Assembly (NCBI GenBank): GCA_021730985.1
Contig: JAKFYI010000001.1
Location: 1 to 64,000 of the forward strand
Direction of reading: 5' to 3'
DNA length: 64,000 nt
DNA from: Hyphomicrobiales bacterium
Lineage (GTDB): Bacteria > Pseudomonadota > Alphaproteobacteria > Rhizobiales > Xanthobacteraceae
Below the pieces are notes generated by a model, which saw nothing but the letters and a program-made list of their open reading frames with translations, was not told the DNA's origin and ran no database searches. The position numbers and the translations under genes are program-made. Shown piece by piece: positions 39,133 to 48,589 of this stretch. The stretch's first letter is position 1. Every line of letters starts with the position of its first letter.

Positions 39133-40248
39133 CTACTCCGCCGCCTGGGCTTGCGCCGCGGCGTGCTGGCGGAATTTCGGCATCACCTGTTCGGCCAGCA
39201 GCGTCATGCCCTCGCGCTCCCAGGCCGCGTTCGGACCGCTCCAATCGACGCCGATCTGCAACAGCCCGCCGAACGGGCCGACGCTGTCGCGATACGCGAT
39301 CAGCTTGTCGAGCACGGTGCGCGGCGTGCCGTGGATCACGCACTCGTCCATCAGCGCGTCCGGCGTGCACTCCTCGTCGGTCATCTCGCGGCGCGGCTTG
39401 ATCATGGACAGGCGCTTGCCGAGCAGCAGCGCATTGCGCATGTAGCCGAAGTAATGCCGGTTGGCGGTGTGTTCTCCATACACGCGCTCCTTCGCTTCGG
39501 CGTCGCTCGGCGCCACCATGATGTTGCGTGCGACCCGCCAGTTGGCGCCCGACACCGGCTTGCCCGCCGCGTGACATGCCTCGCTGTAGACCTTCCACTG
39601 CGACGCCATCGACCACACCGGCGCGGTCGGGCCGGAGATGATGCCCCAGCCGCGCTGCGCCGCGATCCGGGCGGTCGGCGAATCCGGGCTGCCGATCGAG
39701 ACGTGAACCGGCGGATGCGGCTTCTGCAGCGGCTTCGGCATGCCGCCGAACCCGAGCTCGGGCACGATCGTCTTCTTGATCTGGATTTTCCAGAACTCGC
39801 CCTGCAAATCGTAAGGCGGCTGCTGCGCCCAGATTTTCAGGATCAGGTCGATCGATTCCAGGAACTTACGCTGCCGCACCGCGCCGTCGAACACATCAAA
39901 CAGTTCGAAGTCCGGTGCGAGCCCGCCGGAGCCGACGCCGAACTGGAAGCGGCCGCCGCTCATGTGATCGAACTGCGCGGCCTCGGCCGCGACGATCGCC
40001 GGATGATGGTTCGGCAGGTTGATGACCGCGGTGCCGAGCGTGACGTTCTTGGTCTGCGACACCAGGCCCGCGAGGAACATCAGCGGCGAGGGAAACGGCT
40101 CGGTGGTCGCCGAGAAATGCTCGCCCATCCACACTTCGTCGAAGCCGATCCGGTCCGCCAGGATCGACTTCGCGGTGTTCTCGGCGAGCGTGTCGCTCAT
40201 CGAGCGGCCGGGCGGATGCACCGGCATCATGAACAGTCCAAGCCGCAT
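39133..40248 (-). CDS. LLM-class flavin-dependent oxidoreductase, paralogue 2
   Basis: A 371-residue luciferase-like monooxygenase with an (alpha/beta)8 barrel. RLGLFMMPVHPPGRS at the N-terminus, GFDEVWMGEHFSATTEPF, NLPNHHPAIVAAEAAQFDHMSGGRFQFGVGSGGL and the C-terminal PFGGLLQIGVDWSG are typical. It is clearly paralogous to the gene at 40429. Such enzymes use FMNH2 or F420H2 to oxygenate aldehydes, alkanes or heterocycles. It is last in a minus-strand series with a cupin, a Bug protein and the paralogue; the substrate is unknown. Confidence 0.88.
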   Translation of the reverse strand: MRLGLFMMPVHPPGRSMSDTLAENTAKSILADRIGFDEVWMGEHFSATTEPFPSPLMFLAGLVSQTKNVTLGTAVINLPNHHPAIVAAEAAQFDHMSGGRFQFGVGSGGLAPDFELFDVFDGAVRQRKFLESIDLILKIWAQQPPYDLQGEFWKIQIKKTIVPELGFGGMPKPLQKPHPPVHVSIGSPDSPTARIAAQRGWGIISGPTAPVWSMASQWKVYSEACHAAGKPVSGANWRVARNIMVAPSDAEAKERVYGEHTANRHYFGYMRNALLLGKRLSMIKPRREMTDEECTPDALMDECVIHGTPRTVLDKLIAYRDSVGPFGGLLQIGVDWSGPNAAWEREGMTLLAEQVMPKFRQHAAAQAQAAE

Positions 40249-40289
40249 GTGTCCTACCGATTTTGCTCTGACGATCCGGACTCGGTCTT

Positions 40290-40400
40290 ACCTCCCCCTG
40301 CAAGGGGGAGGTCGGTTTGCGAAGCAAACCGGGAGGGGGTCAATTTAGGACGGTGACAGTGGCAGACCCCCACCCTGACCCTCCCCCTTGCAGGGGGAGG
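40290..40400. repeat. Composite palindromic repeat (CCTCCCCCTG type)
   Basis: Three palindromes in a row: ACCTCCCCCTG/CAAGGGGGAGGT (40290-40312), CGGTTTGC/GCAAACCG (about 40313-40331), and CCTCCCCCTTG/CAGGGGGAGG (40379-40399). It lies between the two LLM genes. Such CCTCCCCCTG repeats are common intergenic elements in this order. Confidence 0.7.
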
Positions 40401-40428
40401 GAACGGTGAGAGCTGTCGTGTGGTTTCA

Positions 40429-41544
40429 TCACTCCGCTGCCTGCTTCTGCGCGTCGCAGTGTTGGCGGAATTTCGGTATGACCTCCTGGGCGAGCAGACG
40501 CATGCTCTCGCGCTCCCACTCCTGGTTCTTGCCGGCCCAGTCGAGTCCGGTCTGCAGCAAGCCGCCGAACGGGCCGACCTTGTCGCGGAACGCGATCAGC
40601 TTGTCGAGCATGGTCGATGGCGAGCCATGCAGCACGCACTCCTCGGTGATGGCTTTCACCGTGGCTTGATCGTCCGGCATGTCGCCCTTCGGCTTGAGCA
40701 GGATGAGCATGCCGACCTTGTTCAGCACCTCGCGCAGGTAAGTATAGAAATAGGTGTTCGCCGCCTGCGCGCTGAACACGCGGTCGTGCGCCTCGGCGTC
40801 GGACGGCGCCACCATCAGATTGCGCGCGACGCGCCATTTGTCACCGCTCGGCCGCTTGCCCATCGCTTCGCAGGCCTCGCGGTACACCTTCCAGTGCGAC
40901 GCCACCGAATAGGTCGGGATGATGTTGGCCGAGATCATGCCCCAGCCCTTCTGCGCGGCGGTCTTTGCCGACGACGAGAACGGGCTCGCAAGCGAAATGA
41001 AAATCGGCGGACCCGGCTGCTGGTACGGCTTCGGCATGTAGCCAATGCCGAGCTTGGCATCGATGCCCTCCTTGATCGAGATGTTCCAGAATTCGCCCGT
41101 GAGATCGTAGGGCGGATCCTGCGACCATATCTTCTCGATCATATCGACGGCTTCGATCACCATGCGGTTGCGCGCGTTGTGATCGGGGTTCTTGAACAGC
41201 TCGAAGTCGGACACGAGGCCGCCGGGGCCGACGCCCATCAGGAAGCGGCCCTTGCTCATGTGGTCGAACTGCGCGCACTCGGCGGCGACAATCGCCGGGT
41301 GGTGGTTCGGAATGTTGATGACCGCCGTGCCGAAGTGGATGTGCTTGGTGCGCGCCAGCAGGTTGGCGAAGAACATCATCGGCGAGGGGAACGGCTCGGT
41401 GGATGCCGAGAAATGTTCGCCGAGCCACAGTTCGTCGTAGCCGAGCTGCTCCGCCAGCAGCGATTTGTCGGTGTCTTCCTCGATCGTGCTCCACATCGCA
41501 CGATCCGGCGGATGCACTGGCATCATGAACATTCCAAGCCGCAT
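40429..41544 (-). CDS. LLM-class flavin-dependent oxidoreductase, paralogue 1
   Basis: A 371-residue luciferase-like monooxygenase with the same length and motif set as the next gene: RLGMFMMPVHPPDR, GYDELWLGEHFSASTEPF, NIPNHHPAIVAAECAQFDHMSKGRFLMGVGPGGL and PFGGLLQTGLDWAGK. The N-terminal 60 residues are nearly identical between the two, while the C-terminal halves differ more. Tandem duplication followed by divergence is the simplest reading. It follows the Bug-protein gene by about 30 bases, implying one operon. Confidence 0.88.
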   Translation of the reverse strand: MRLGMFMMPVHPPDRAMWSTIEEDTDKSLLAEQLGYDELWLGEHFSASTEPFPSPMMFFANLLARTKHIHFGTAVINIPNHHPAIVAAECAQFDHMSKGRFLMGVGPGGLVSDFELFKNPDHNARNRMVIEAVDMIEKIWSQDPPYDLTGEFWNISIKEGIDAKLGIGYMPKPYQQPGPPIFISLASPFSSSAKTAAQKGWGMISANIIPTYSVASHWKVYREACEAMGKRPSGDKWRVARNLMVAPSDAEAHDRVFSAQAANTYFYTYLREVLNKVGMLILLKPKGDMPDDQATVKAITEECVLHGSPSTMLDKLIAFRDKVGPFGGLLQTGLDWAGKNQEWERESMRLLAQEVIPKFRQHCDAQKQAAE

Positions 41545-41575
41545 TCTCAGCCCCTTATCGATCAGACGTCCGATG

Positions 41576-42559
41576 TCACAACGTGCCGGCGATGCCGGAC
41601 TTGCGGATGATATCGCCCCAGCGCTTGTCTTCCGAGGCCATGAACTTCCGCATGTCCTCGACCGACGATGCCTTCTGCGGGATCAGCCCAAGCTGCAGCA
41701 TGCGCTGGTTGACCGCAGGCTGCTCGGTGATCGCCTTGAACTCGCCCACCAGCTTATCGACCACCGGTTTCGGTGTCTTCCCCGGCGCGACGACCATGTG
41801 CCAGGACTCCGCCTCGAATCCGGGCACGCCGGATTCGTGCAGCGTCGGCACGTCGGGCAGGCTCGGCATGCGGGTCTTCGACGACACCCCGATCGCCCGG
41901 ATCTTGCCGCCTTCGATCAGGCCCTGGACCAGCGACGGATCGGCGAATGTCACCGGGACATGGCCCGCGACCACGTCGTTCAGCGCCGCGGGGCCGCCCT
42001 GCTTGTAAGGCACCATCACGATGTTGAGCCCGCTCTCGTGCTTGAGCATCTCGCCGGCCAGATGAATGACGGCGCCGATGGTGCTCGCGGCATAGGACAG
42101 CTTGCCGGGGTTGTCCTTGGAATACTGGATCAGCTCCTTGACGTTCTTGACCGGCAGCGCCGGGTTGACCACCAGCACGAACGGGATGCGGGCGTAGAAC
42201 GAGACCGGCACGAAATCCCGCTGCGGGTCGTAAGGCAGCTTCTTGTACAGGGTGGTGTTGATGACATAGGCGCCGCCCGGCGCGTTCATCAGCGTGTGGC
42301 CGTCGGGTTCCGCCTGCGCCACCGCATTCGAGCCGATCACCATTCCGCCGCCCGGTTTGTTCTCGATCACCACCGGCTGGCCGAGCCGCTGCGAAAGCTG
42401 CTCCCCGATAGTGCGGGTGATGCTGTCCATGGCGCCGCCGGCGCCGAGCGGAATCACGATGGAGATGGCCTTGTTCGGATAGGTCTGGGCCGCCGCATCG
42501 GTGGCGCCGAGCATGACAAGCGTGAGCGCCGCGATCGTCAGATGATTGTTCTGTCGCAT
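41576..42559 (-). CDS. Bug-family (tripartite tricarboxylate transporter) substrate-binding protein
   Basis: A 327-residue periplasmic binding protein with a signal peptide (about 1-25, ending DAAAQ). TYPNKAISIVIPLGAGGAMDSITR, VIENKPGGGMVIGSNAVA and VPYKQGGPAALNDVVAGHVPV match the family. It is read with a small cupin upstream and two monooxygenases downstream, so it may import the substrate of those enzymes; that link is inferred from proximity only. Confidence 0.87.
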   Translation of the reverse strand: MRQNNHLTIAALTLVMLGATDAAAQTYPNKAISIVIPLGAGGAMDSITRTIGEQLSQRLGQPVVIENKPGGGMVIGSNAVAQAEPDGHTLMNAPGGAYVINTTLYKKLPYDPQRDFVPVSFYARIPFVLVVNPALPVKNVKELIQYSKDNPGKLSYAASTIGAVIHLAGEMLKHESGLNIVMVPYKQGGPAALNDVVAGHVPVTFADPSLVQGLIEGGKIRAIGVSSKTRMPSLPDVPTLHESGVPGFEAESWHMVVAPGKTPKPVVDKLVGEFKAITEQPAVNQRMLQLGLIPQKASSVEDMRKFMASEDKRWGDIIRKSGIAGTL

Positions 42560-42628
42560 CGTTAGCCTCCCTGGTTGTTCTTGCCGCGGCGTATTCGCCG
42601 TCAGTCAGGCTTGGTTAGACAGGCTTGG

Positions 42629-42964
42629 TCAGACAGGCTTGCCGCCCGCCTTGATCTCGATCAGCACCGAATGGAGTTTATGGTCGTTCAGATTGAACAG
42701 CTCATGAGGTCCGCCGCTGGCTTCGCGGTATTTGATGTCGCCGGGCACGTCGGTGAGATCGCGGCTGCGGCCGTCTTCCCATTTCATCACCGACCGGCCT
42801 TCGCTGATCGGCACGATCAGGTAAGGATGGTCATGCTCGTGCAAAGGTTGGTGCCCCTTGGGCGGCAGCTCGATCGACCAGACCCGGATGTGTTCGTTCT
42901 CGAACAGCACCTTGGTGCCGATGGGGCCAAGCGGCTTTCCCGATTTGGAGACTTGCTCCGTCAT
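42629..42964 (-). CDS. Small cupin-domain protein
   Basis: A 111-residue single cupin. VWSIELPPKGHQPLHEHDHPYLIVPISEG supplies the metal-ligand histidines and ELFNLNDHKLHSVLIEIK the second motif. It is the first gene of a four-gene minus-strand set with the Bug protein and two LLM enzymes, so it may isomerise or oxygenate an intermediate. Substrate cannot be assigned. Confidence 0.8.
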   Translation of the reverse strand: MTEQVSKSGKPLGPIGTKVLFENEHIRVWSIELPPKGHQPLHEHDHPYLIVPISEGRSVMKWEDGRSRDLTDVPGDIKYREASGGPHELFNLNDHKLHSVLIEIKAGGKPV

Positions 42965-42973
42965 ACGCGCTCC

Positions 42974-43068
42974 GTCATTCCGGGGCGCGCCGAAGGCGCG
43001 AACCCGGAATCCGCAACCACCGCTGCGGAGTATGGATTCCGACTCTCGCTTCGCTCAGCCGGAATGAC
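42974..43068. repeat. Composite palindromic repeat (GTCATTCCGG type)
   Basis: Outer arms GTCATTCCGG and CCGGAATGAC face each other across about 75 bases, with inner palindromes GGCGCGCC and GGATTCCG. It lies between the small cupin and hslU. A second copy with the same outer arms is at 49249-49317. Confidence 0.7.
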
Positions 43069-43116
43069 AAAAGGATAGGCCAAGGAGGCCCGCAAAGGAA
43101 AGTGCGCGACCGGCGG

Positions 43117-44421
43117 CTAAAGAATAAACCGGCTCAAATCGGCATTCTTCGCCAGGTCGCCGACATACTTTCGCACGTATTCGGCGTCGATCTTGACGGT
43201 GTCGCCGGAACGGTCGGTGGCGTTGAACGAGATGTCGTCGAGCACGCGCTCCATCACGGTTTGCAGACGCCGCGCGCCGATATTCTCGATCGATGAATTG
43301 ACCTCGACAGCCACGTCGGCGATGGCGTCGATCGCGTCCGCCGAGAAGTCGAGCGTCACGCCCTCGGTGGCCAGCAGCGCCACGTATTGCTTGATCAGCG
43401 AGGCCTCCGGGTCGGTGAGGATGCGCCGCAGGTCGTCGCGGGTCAGCGCCTTCAGCTCGACGCGGATCGGCAGGCGGCCTTGCAGCTCCGGCAGCAGGTC
43501 GGAGGGCTTTGACATGTGGAAGGCGCCGGACGCGATGAACAGGATGTGGTCGGTCTTCACCGCGCCGTGCTTGGTCGAGACGGTGGTGCCCTCGATCAGC
43601 GGCAGCAGGTCGCGCTGCACGCCCTCGCGCGATACGTCGCCGCCGACGCGGCCGTCGCGCGCGGTGATCTTGTCGATCTCGTCAAGGAACACGATGCCGT
43701 TGTTCTCGACCGACTTGATCGCCTCCAGCGTGATCTGCTCGTCGTCGAGCAGTTTGTCGGATTCCTCAGCGACCAGGATCTCATGCGATTCGCCGACCGT
43801 GACGCGGCGCGTCTTGGTGCGGCCGCCCATCTTGCCGAAAATATCGCCGATGTTGAGGGCGCCCATCTGCGCGCCGGGCATGCCGGGAATTTCGAACAGC
43901 GGCATGCCGCCGCCGGACGCCTGGACCTCGACCTCAATCTCCTTGTCGTTCAGCTCGCCGGCCCGCAACCGCTTCCGGAATGCCTCCTTGGTGGAGGCGC
44001 TGGCGCCGGCGCCGACCAGCGCATCGACCACCCGCGCCTCGGCGGCGAGCTCGGCGCGCGCCTTGACGTCCTTGCGCTTGCGCTCGCGCGTCATCGCAAT
44101 GGCAATCTCGACCAGGTCGCGGATGATCTGCTCGACGTCGCGGCCGACGTAGCCCACCTCGGTGAACTTGGTCGCCTCGATCTTGAGGAACGGGGCTCCT
44201 GCCAAACGGGCAAGTCTTCGCGAGATCTCGGTCTTGCCGACGCCGGTCGGGCCGATCATCAGGATGTTTTTCGGCAGCACCTCCTCGCGCAGCTTGTCGT
44301 CGAGCTTCAGCCGCCGCCATCGGTTGCGCAGCGCGATTGCCACTGCGCGCTTGGCGTCGTGCTGGCCGACGATGAAACGGTCCAGCTCGGAGACGATTTC
44401 ACGGGGAGAAAAGTCGGTCAT
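43117..44421 (-). CDS. hslU: ATP-dependent protease ATPase subunit HslU
   Basis: A 434-residue AAA+ unfoldase of the HslUV (ClpYQ) protease. Walker A is [10 protein letters not shown] near 56, Walker B is [10 protein letters not shown], and the I-domain with alternating charge lies between. Sensor-2 region [18 protein letters not shown] and the C-terminal RFIL tail that docks on HslV are intact. Its start overlaps the stop of the upstream GNAT gene. hslV lies two genes upstream rather than next to it. Confidence 0.96.
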   Translation of the reverse strand: MTDFSPREIVSELDRFIVGQHDAKRAVAIALRNRWRRLKLDDKLREEVLPKNILMIGPTGVGKTEISRRLARLAGAPFLKIEATKFTEVGYVGRDVEQIIRDLVEIAIAMTRERKRKDVKARAELAAEARVVDALVGAGASASTKEAFRKRLRAGELNDKEIEVEVQASGGGMPLFEIPGMPGAQMGALNIGDIFGKMGGRTKTRRVTVGESHEILVAEESDKLLDDEQITLEAIKSVENNGIVFLDEIDKITARDGRVGGDVSREGVQRDLLPLIEGTTVSTKHGAVKTDHILFIASGAFHMSKPSDLLPELQGRLPIRVELKALTRDDLRRILTDPEASLIKQYVALLATEGVTLDFSADAIDAIADVAVEVNSSIENIGARRLQTVMERVLDDISFNATDRSGDTVKIDAEYVRKYVGDLAKNADLSRFIL

Positions 44422-44909
44422 GCGTCACGCACCATGAGCAGCGCGCGGCCGTCCGACGTGTCCACCAGGCCTTCCTGGCGGAAACCGGCTTTCTCGTAAG
44501 CCCGGATGGCGCGCGCATTGTCGGGATCGGGGTCGGTGATGATGCGCGTCGCGCCTTGCGCCAGCACGCGCTCGATGAAGGTGCGGAGGAAGGCAGAGCC
44601 GTGGCCCTGGCCGGTCATGTCGAGCTCGCCGATGAATTGATCGACGCCGCGCGTGCCCTCCGGGTGTTCGCCCAGTCCATTGTCCGGCCACAGCCTCGGG
44701 TCGTAGCACTGGATGTAGGCGAACGGCCGTCCGTCGGTGTAGACGATGAACTGCTCCATCGCCTCGACCTCGAGGTCTTTGCTGACCAGGTCGAACTCGC
44801 GATAGGTGTTGCCCCACCATTGCACCACATGGGGCTCGGCGAGCCAGCGGCGGACCAGCGGCAGGTCGGCGGCCGTCATCGGCCGAAACTCGTAGCGGTC
44901 ATCGGTCAT
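44418..44909 (-). CDS. GNAT-family acetyltransferase
   Basis: A 163-residue N-acetyltransferase with a GNAT fold similar to AAC(6')-type enzymes. [27 protein letters not shown] forms the N-terminal strand and helices, [26 protein letters not shown] is the acetyl-CoA site (motif A) and [12 protein letters not shown] is the C-terminal part. It overlaps the genes before and after, inside the hslV-hslU operon. The substrate is unknown; placement suggests a role with protein quality control only by proximity. Confidence 0.85.
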   Translation of the reverse strand: MTDDRYEFRPMTAADLPLVRRWLAEPHVVQWWGNTYREFDLVSKDLEVEAMEQFIVYTDGRPFAYIQCYDPRLWPDNGLGEHPEGTRGVDQFIGELDMTGQGHGSAFLRTFIERVLAQGATRIITDPDPDNARAIRAYEKAGFRQEGLVDTSDGRALLMVRDA

Positions 44910-46063
44910 GCGGCAGCCTGCATGGGCGGCGGCAAGCGGTTTGCGATGCCGGGTGACAGCAGCCGCAGAAATACACGGCGGAGCGGCTGCCAACCGACGC
45001 CGAGTAGAACCACGAATGCTCCGAGCACCAGAAGCGTCGCAAAGAAGATCACCGTGTTGTCTGCGCCCTGTTGGCCGATGGTTCCGGTGATGGCATAGCC
45101 GATGACGATGCCGAGATAGACGAGCGTCGAGACGAGCAGCGCGCGCCGGTCGGTTATGATGGCGACAACCGACAGGATCGCCACGACCAGTACGATCGCG
45201 ACCGCCGCTTCGTTGGTCAGGCCGAGCGAGATGCGGCTGATGCCGCCGGGCGCGACCGGCCACACCATGTCGATCAACGAATGAACGATCAGTGGCGCAG
45301 CCAGGAGATGCAGCCAGAACGCGCAGTCGGCACGCCGCGTCAGCCGCTCGCGGTCGGAGACGTCGAACGCCATCGCCGCCGCGAAGGCGGCAAGGCCGCA
45401 GAGCAGCAGCACGATCGGATGATAGTGGTGCGCGCGGTTGGGCCAGATGTGATACGTCGCGCCGAGCGCCATACAGACCAGTCCGGCGGCGATGAGCAGA
45501 AGCGCGAACGGCAGCCGAAAGCGCGCATAGAACAGTGCGGCGGCGGCAACGCCCGCGCCAGCGTAGGTGATCGCGATCAACCCGAGCAGATGCAGCAGGA
45601 CCAGGGGGCCGCCGGCGTGCGGGCCTTCATAGCGCGGCGTCACATACCACTCTCGCAGAGCGGCGAAATCGGACGGCCGCTGCGCCACCTTCGCGAACAG
45701 GAAATCGATTGGACTCGCGAGGATGGCGAACACGGCGAACAGACACGCCAGCAGAATGCCCGGCAGCACAAGCCGCATGCGCGCCACGAGAAGCTCCGCC
45801 AGCGCCCAGATCGCCAGCGCGGCAATGAGGCTATGGAGCGGCACCAGGAACGTAAAAAACAAAAGGCCGCCGCCCAGCAGCGCAACGCCGATGGCGAAGA
45901 ACAAGTCGTTGAAGCTGCGCATGAAATGAAAGCGCTCTTCGTGGCCGAGCGCCACGGCCTTCTCACGCGTGCTCCGCTCCGCCAGCGCCCGCATGGCGTG
46001 CGCTTGTTCAGCGGTCACGATGCCTTCGGCGACAGCGGCTTCGAGGTCCACCTCTTGAAGCAT
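44906..46063 (-). CDS. Multi-pass membrane protein (DUF2157-like)
   Basis: A 385-residue protein whose soluble N-terminus LQEVDLEAAVAEGIVTAEQAHAM is followed by about ten hydrophobic segments. This mix resembles DUF2157-type membrane proteins, an uncertain assignment. Translation starts at ATG 46063, overlapping the hslV stop (TGATG); the frame continues open upstream through hslV in another frame, but that stretch is Arg-rich and not coding. It sits between hslV and the GNAT gene. Function is unknown. Confidence 0.75.
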   Translation of the reverse strand: MLQEVDLEAAVAEGIVTAEQAHAMRALAERSTREKAVALGHEERFHFMRSFNDLFFAIGVALLGGGLLFFTFLVPLHSLIAALAIWALAELLVARMRLVLPGILLACLFAVFAILASPIDFLFAKVAQRPSDFAALREWYVTPRYEGPHAGGPLVLLHLLGLIAITYAGAGVAAAALFYARFRLPFALLLIAAGLVCMALGATYHIWPNRAHHYHPIVLLLCGLAAFAAAMAFDVSDRERLTRRADCAFWLHLLAAPLIVHSLIDMVWPVAPGGISRISLGLTNEAAVAIVLVVAILSVVAIITDRRALLVSTLVYLGIVIGYAITGTIGQQGADNTVIFFATLLVLGAFVVLLGVGWQPLRRVFLRLLSPGIANRLPPPMQAAA

Positions 46064-46602
46064 CAGAGCTTCTCGACGGTCACGTTGCGATTTGTGTAGA
46101 CGCAAATGTCGGCGGCGATGTCGAGCGACTTGCGCACGATCGCCTCGGCGTCGAGCGGGCCGTCGAGCAGCGCGCGTGCGGATGCCAGCGCGTAGTTGCC
46201 GCCCGAGCCGATGCCGGCCACTCCGGCCTCCGGCTCCAGCACGTCGCCGGTGCCGGTCAGCACCAGCGACACGCTCGGATCGGCGACGATCATCATCGCT
46301 TCGAGCCGGCGCAGGTAGCGGTCGGTGCGCCAGTCCTTGGCGAGCTCGACGGCGGCGCGCATGAGCTGGCCGGGATACTGGTCGAGCTTGGCCTCGAGAC
46401 GTTCGAACAGCGTGAAGGCGTCGGCGGTGGCGCCGGCGAAGCCGCCGATCACCTCGCCCTTGCCGATCCGGCGCACCTTGCGGGCGTTGGCCTTGACGAT
46501 GGTCTGGCCGATCGACACCTGGCCGTCGCCGCCGATCGCCACGCTGCCGCCCTTGCGGACGGTCAGGATGGTGGTGCCGTGCCAGAGATCGGATTGAGAC
46601 AT
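46063..46602 (-). CDS. hslV: ATP-dependent protease peptidase subunit HslV
   Basis: A 179-residue proteasome-type threonine peptidase. The catalytic Thr is in HGTTIL, exposed after removal of the short leader; [19 protein letters not shown] and [15 protein letters not shown] are family signatures. ATG 46602 has a GGGGG tract upstream and is preferred over TTG 46608. It is separated from hslU by two overlapping genes, which together form a coupled four-gene operon. Confidence 0.95.
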   Translation of the reverse strand: MSQSDLWHGTTILTVRKGGSVAIGGDGQVSIGQTIVKANARKVRRIGKGEVIGGFAGATADAFTLFERLEAKLDQYPGQLMRAAVELAKDWRTDRYLRRLEAMMIVADPSVSLVLTGTGDVLEPEAGVAGIGSGGNYALASARALLDGPLDAEAIVRKSLDIAADICVYTNRNVTVEKL

Positions 46603-46661
46603 GCGCAAAAACCCCCTGCCCGCAGGGATGTAAGGGCCGCCGGATGCGATTGCAAACCGGC

Positions 46662-46949
46662 CTAGATGCCTGCGGCCTTGCGCAATGTTGCGTTGATGCG
46701 TGCCTGCCAGCCCGGTCCGCGGGCACGGAAATGGTCGATCACATCGGGGTCGAGGCGCAGCGACACAAGCCGCTTGGTTGGCCGCTTCTGAGGGCCGCGA
46801 TAGCGGCGGTAAGCCGCAACGATTTCCGGAACAACCTCCGAAGCTGGCCGCATCCTGTCGATTTGCTCGTTTGTCAGCGGTGGACTGCGGACGGCGGCAA
46901 AATCGGCTGCCGAGAAGCGCATCTTAGGTTTGGCTTTGGTTTTTTTCAT
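46662..46949 (-). CDS. brnA: BrnA-family antitoxin
   Basis: A 95-residue antitoxin. The C-terminal ribbon-helix-helix [32 protein letters not shown] matches BrnA, and the N-terminal half wraps the toxin. The start ATG 46949 lies inside the end of the toxin gene, a 26-base overlap. It represses the pair by binding the operator palindrome upstream of brnT, as known for the family. Confidence 0.85.
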   Translation of the reverse strand: MKKTKAKPKMRFSAADFAAVRSPPLTNEQIDRMRPASEVVPEIVAAYRRYRGPQKRPTKRLVSLRLDPDVIDHFRARGPGWQARINATLRKAAGI

Positions 46950-47214
46950 ATCGCCCGATCTCCCGTTGGTTCGCTTTGCGCAGCGAGATAACCCGCACGG
47001 CCTCTCCTCGCGGAGTGAAGACCAACACATGGATTCGCAGTCCGATCCGACCCAGGGCAACGAACCGCTGCTCGCCGTACTTATGGCGCGTATCGGGATC
47101 AATGCGTGCGGTGTCCCACTCGAACCGGTATGCGGCAGTGAAGTCGATTCCGTGGGTTGCTTGATTGATGCTCCGCTTGGCTTCGTTCCAGATGTACTGA
47201 ACTGCGCCAGCCAT
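46924..47214 (-). CDS. brnT: BrnT-family ribonuclease toxin
   Basis: A 96-residue RelE-fold mRNA-cleaving toxin. WNEAKRSINQATHGIDFTAAYRF at the N-terminus, RHKYGEQRFVALGRIGLRIHVLVFTPRGEAVRVISLRKANQRE at the C-terminus (charged RISxRKA-type active-site stretch) identify BrnT. Unlike most type II systems the toxin gene comes first, as is usual for brnTA. No Shine-Dalgarno is visible at its start. Confidence 0.88.
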   Translation of the reverse strand: MAGAVQYIWNEAKRSINQATHGIDFTAAYRFEWDTARIDPDTRHKYGEQRFVALGRIGLRIHVLVFTPRGEAVRVISLRKANQREIGRYEKNQSQT

Positions 47215-47251
47215 CAGGAGAATGTAGCAGCGATCGGCTCATTTGTCGATT

Positions 47252-47269
47252 AGATTGTAGTTACAATCT
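47252..47269 (-). promoter_or_regulatory. brnTA operator palindrome
   Basis: AGATTGTA and TACAATCT arms separated by two bases, overlapping a TACAAT -10-like hexamer on the minus strand about 40 bases upstream of brnT. The position fits autorepression by BrnA. Confidence 0.6.
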
Positions 47270-47349
47270 GCCACGTCGCCGCGCCGGTGGCTTACCACCG
47301 AAACCCCTGATAAAAGGGCGCGAATCCGAACCGAGAAAGCCGTTTTCCG

Positions 47350-47997
47350 ATGGCCCGCGGCCGCAAGCTCACCGTGAAGAAGCCTGTCCGGCCCGCGACC
47401 AAGGGCCGCCGCGGCTCGGTGAAGCGCACCACCAAGGAAACCGACATCGAGGTGGCGGTCGATCTCGACGGCCGCGGCAAGTCGGAGATTTCGACCGGCA
47501 TCGGCTTCTTCGACCACATGCTCGACCTGCTGGCGCGGCACTCGCGCATCGACATCATGGTGCGGGCCAAGGGCGACCTGCACATCGATCATCACCACAC
47601 CACCGAGGACGTCGGCATCGCGCTCGGCCAGGCGGTGAAGCAGGCGCTCGGCGACATGAAGGGCATCACGCGCTACGCCGATGTCCACGTTCCGATGGAC
47701 GAGTCGCTCACGCGCGTCGCGATCGACGTGTCGGGCCGGCCGTTCCTGGTTTTCAAGGCGCAGTTCGGCCGCGATAAGGTCGGCGCGTTCGATACCGAAC
47801 TGGTGCAGGAGTGGTTCCAGGCGTTCGCCATGAATGCCGGTGTGACGTTGCACGTCGAGACGCTGTACGGGTCGAACGATCACCACATTGCGGAGTCTTG
47901 CTTCAAGGGTCTGGCGCGGGCGCTGCGCACCGCGTTTGCGATCGATCCGCGCGCTGCGGGCGAAGTTCCCTCGACCAAGGGCACGCTCGGCGGCTGA
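47350..47997 (+). CDS. hisB: Imidazoleglycerol-phosphate dehydratase
   Basis: A 215-residue manganese enzyme for the sixth step of histidine synthesis. Two duplicated half-domains each carry a histidine triad, seen as [11 protein letters not shown] with [12 protein letters not shown], and [17 protein letters not shown] near the end. An N-terminal basic extension of about 30 residues (Lys/Arg-rich) precedes the conserved domain. It is the first gene of a his run. Confidence 0.96.
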   Translation: MARGRKLTVKKPVRPATKGRRGSVKRTTKETDIEVAVDLDGRGKSEISTGIGFFDHMLDLLARHSRIDIMVRAKGDLHIDHHHTTEDVGIALGQAVKQALGDMKGITRYADVHVPMDESLTRVAIDVSGRPFLVFKAQFGRDKVGAFDTELVQEWFQAFAMNAGVTLHVETLYGSNDHHIAESCFKGLARALRTAFAIDPRAAGEVPSTKGTLGG

Positions 47998-48063
47998 CAA
48001 CGCCAATTCCTTCCCTATCTGTGGGAAGCACGCGCGCGCCTTGCGCCGCGTCTGGAGGACGAG

Positions 48064-48570
48064 ATGCCCGCCTATACGGTGCACGAGCCGCCGCCGCGCG
48101 ACGGCGACGATCCGGCGGCCGCAACGGATCGCTTCGTGTTCGTGCGCGACAAATTCTCGATGTGGGTCTTCCTGTTCGCGCCGCTCTGGATGGTTCGCCG
48201 CAGGCTCTGGCTGGTGCTGCTGCTCTACATCGTGGCGATGTTGGCGCTGCAAGCCGCACTGTGGGCGCTCGGCGTGCCGGGCGGCGCGAGGTTCGCGGTG
48301 GTCCTGCTGGTCAATCTGCTGATCGGCTTCGAGGCGGCGACGCTGCGGCGCTGGACGCTGACGCGCCGCCGCTGGATTTCGCACGGCGTCGTGGTCGCGG
48401 ACGACGAGGAGTCGGCCGAGCGGCGCTTCTTCGATGCATGGATGGCGCGCGACGCCCGTCCGTTGGCTCCTGCTTATGCACCCCCCGCCGGCGCGCCCGC
48501 GCCGTACCGCACGGCCGCCGATCCGCCGGACGTGATCGGCCTGTTCCCCGAGCCGCAACGGCGTCCCTGA
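48064..48570 (+). CDS. DUF2628 membrane protein
   Basis: A 168-residue protein with a soluble N-terminal region ([24 protein letters not shown]) and two or three hydrophobic helices, matching DUF2628, a family consistently found between hisB and hisH in Rhizobiales. The C-terminal part is a charged tail of low complexity. Function is unknown; it may be co-expressed with the his genes. Confidence 0.8.
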   Translation: MPAYTVHEPPPRDGDDPAAATDRFVFVRDKFSMWVFLFAPLWMVRRRLWLVLLLYIVAMLALQAALWALGVPGGARFAVVLLVNLLIGFEAATLRRWTLTRRRWISHGVVVADDEESAERRFFDAWMARDARPLAPAYAPPAGAPAPYRTAADPPDVIGLFPEPQRRP

Positions 48571-48589
48571 AGATCGATCAAGAATCTCA

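Noticed and set aside
44906..46726. A 606-residue frame that would fuse upstream sequence to the membrane protein after hslV
   Set aside because: The first 220 residues are Arg-rich shadow of hslV in another frame; the membrane protein starts at ATG 46063.
47904..48259. Antisense frames over the DUF2628 gene
   Set aside because: They lack start signals and domain similarity; the plus-strand gene keeps its position between hisB and hisH seen in relatives.
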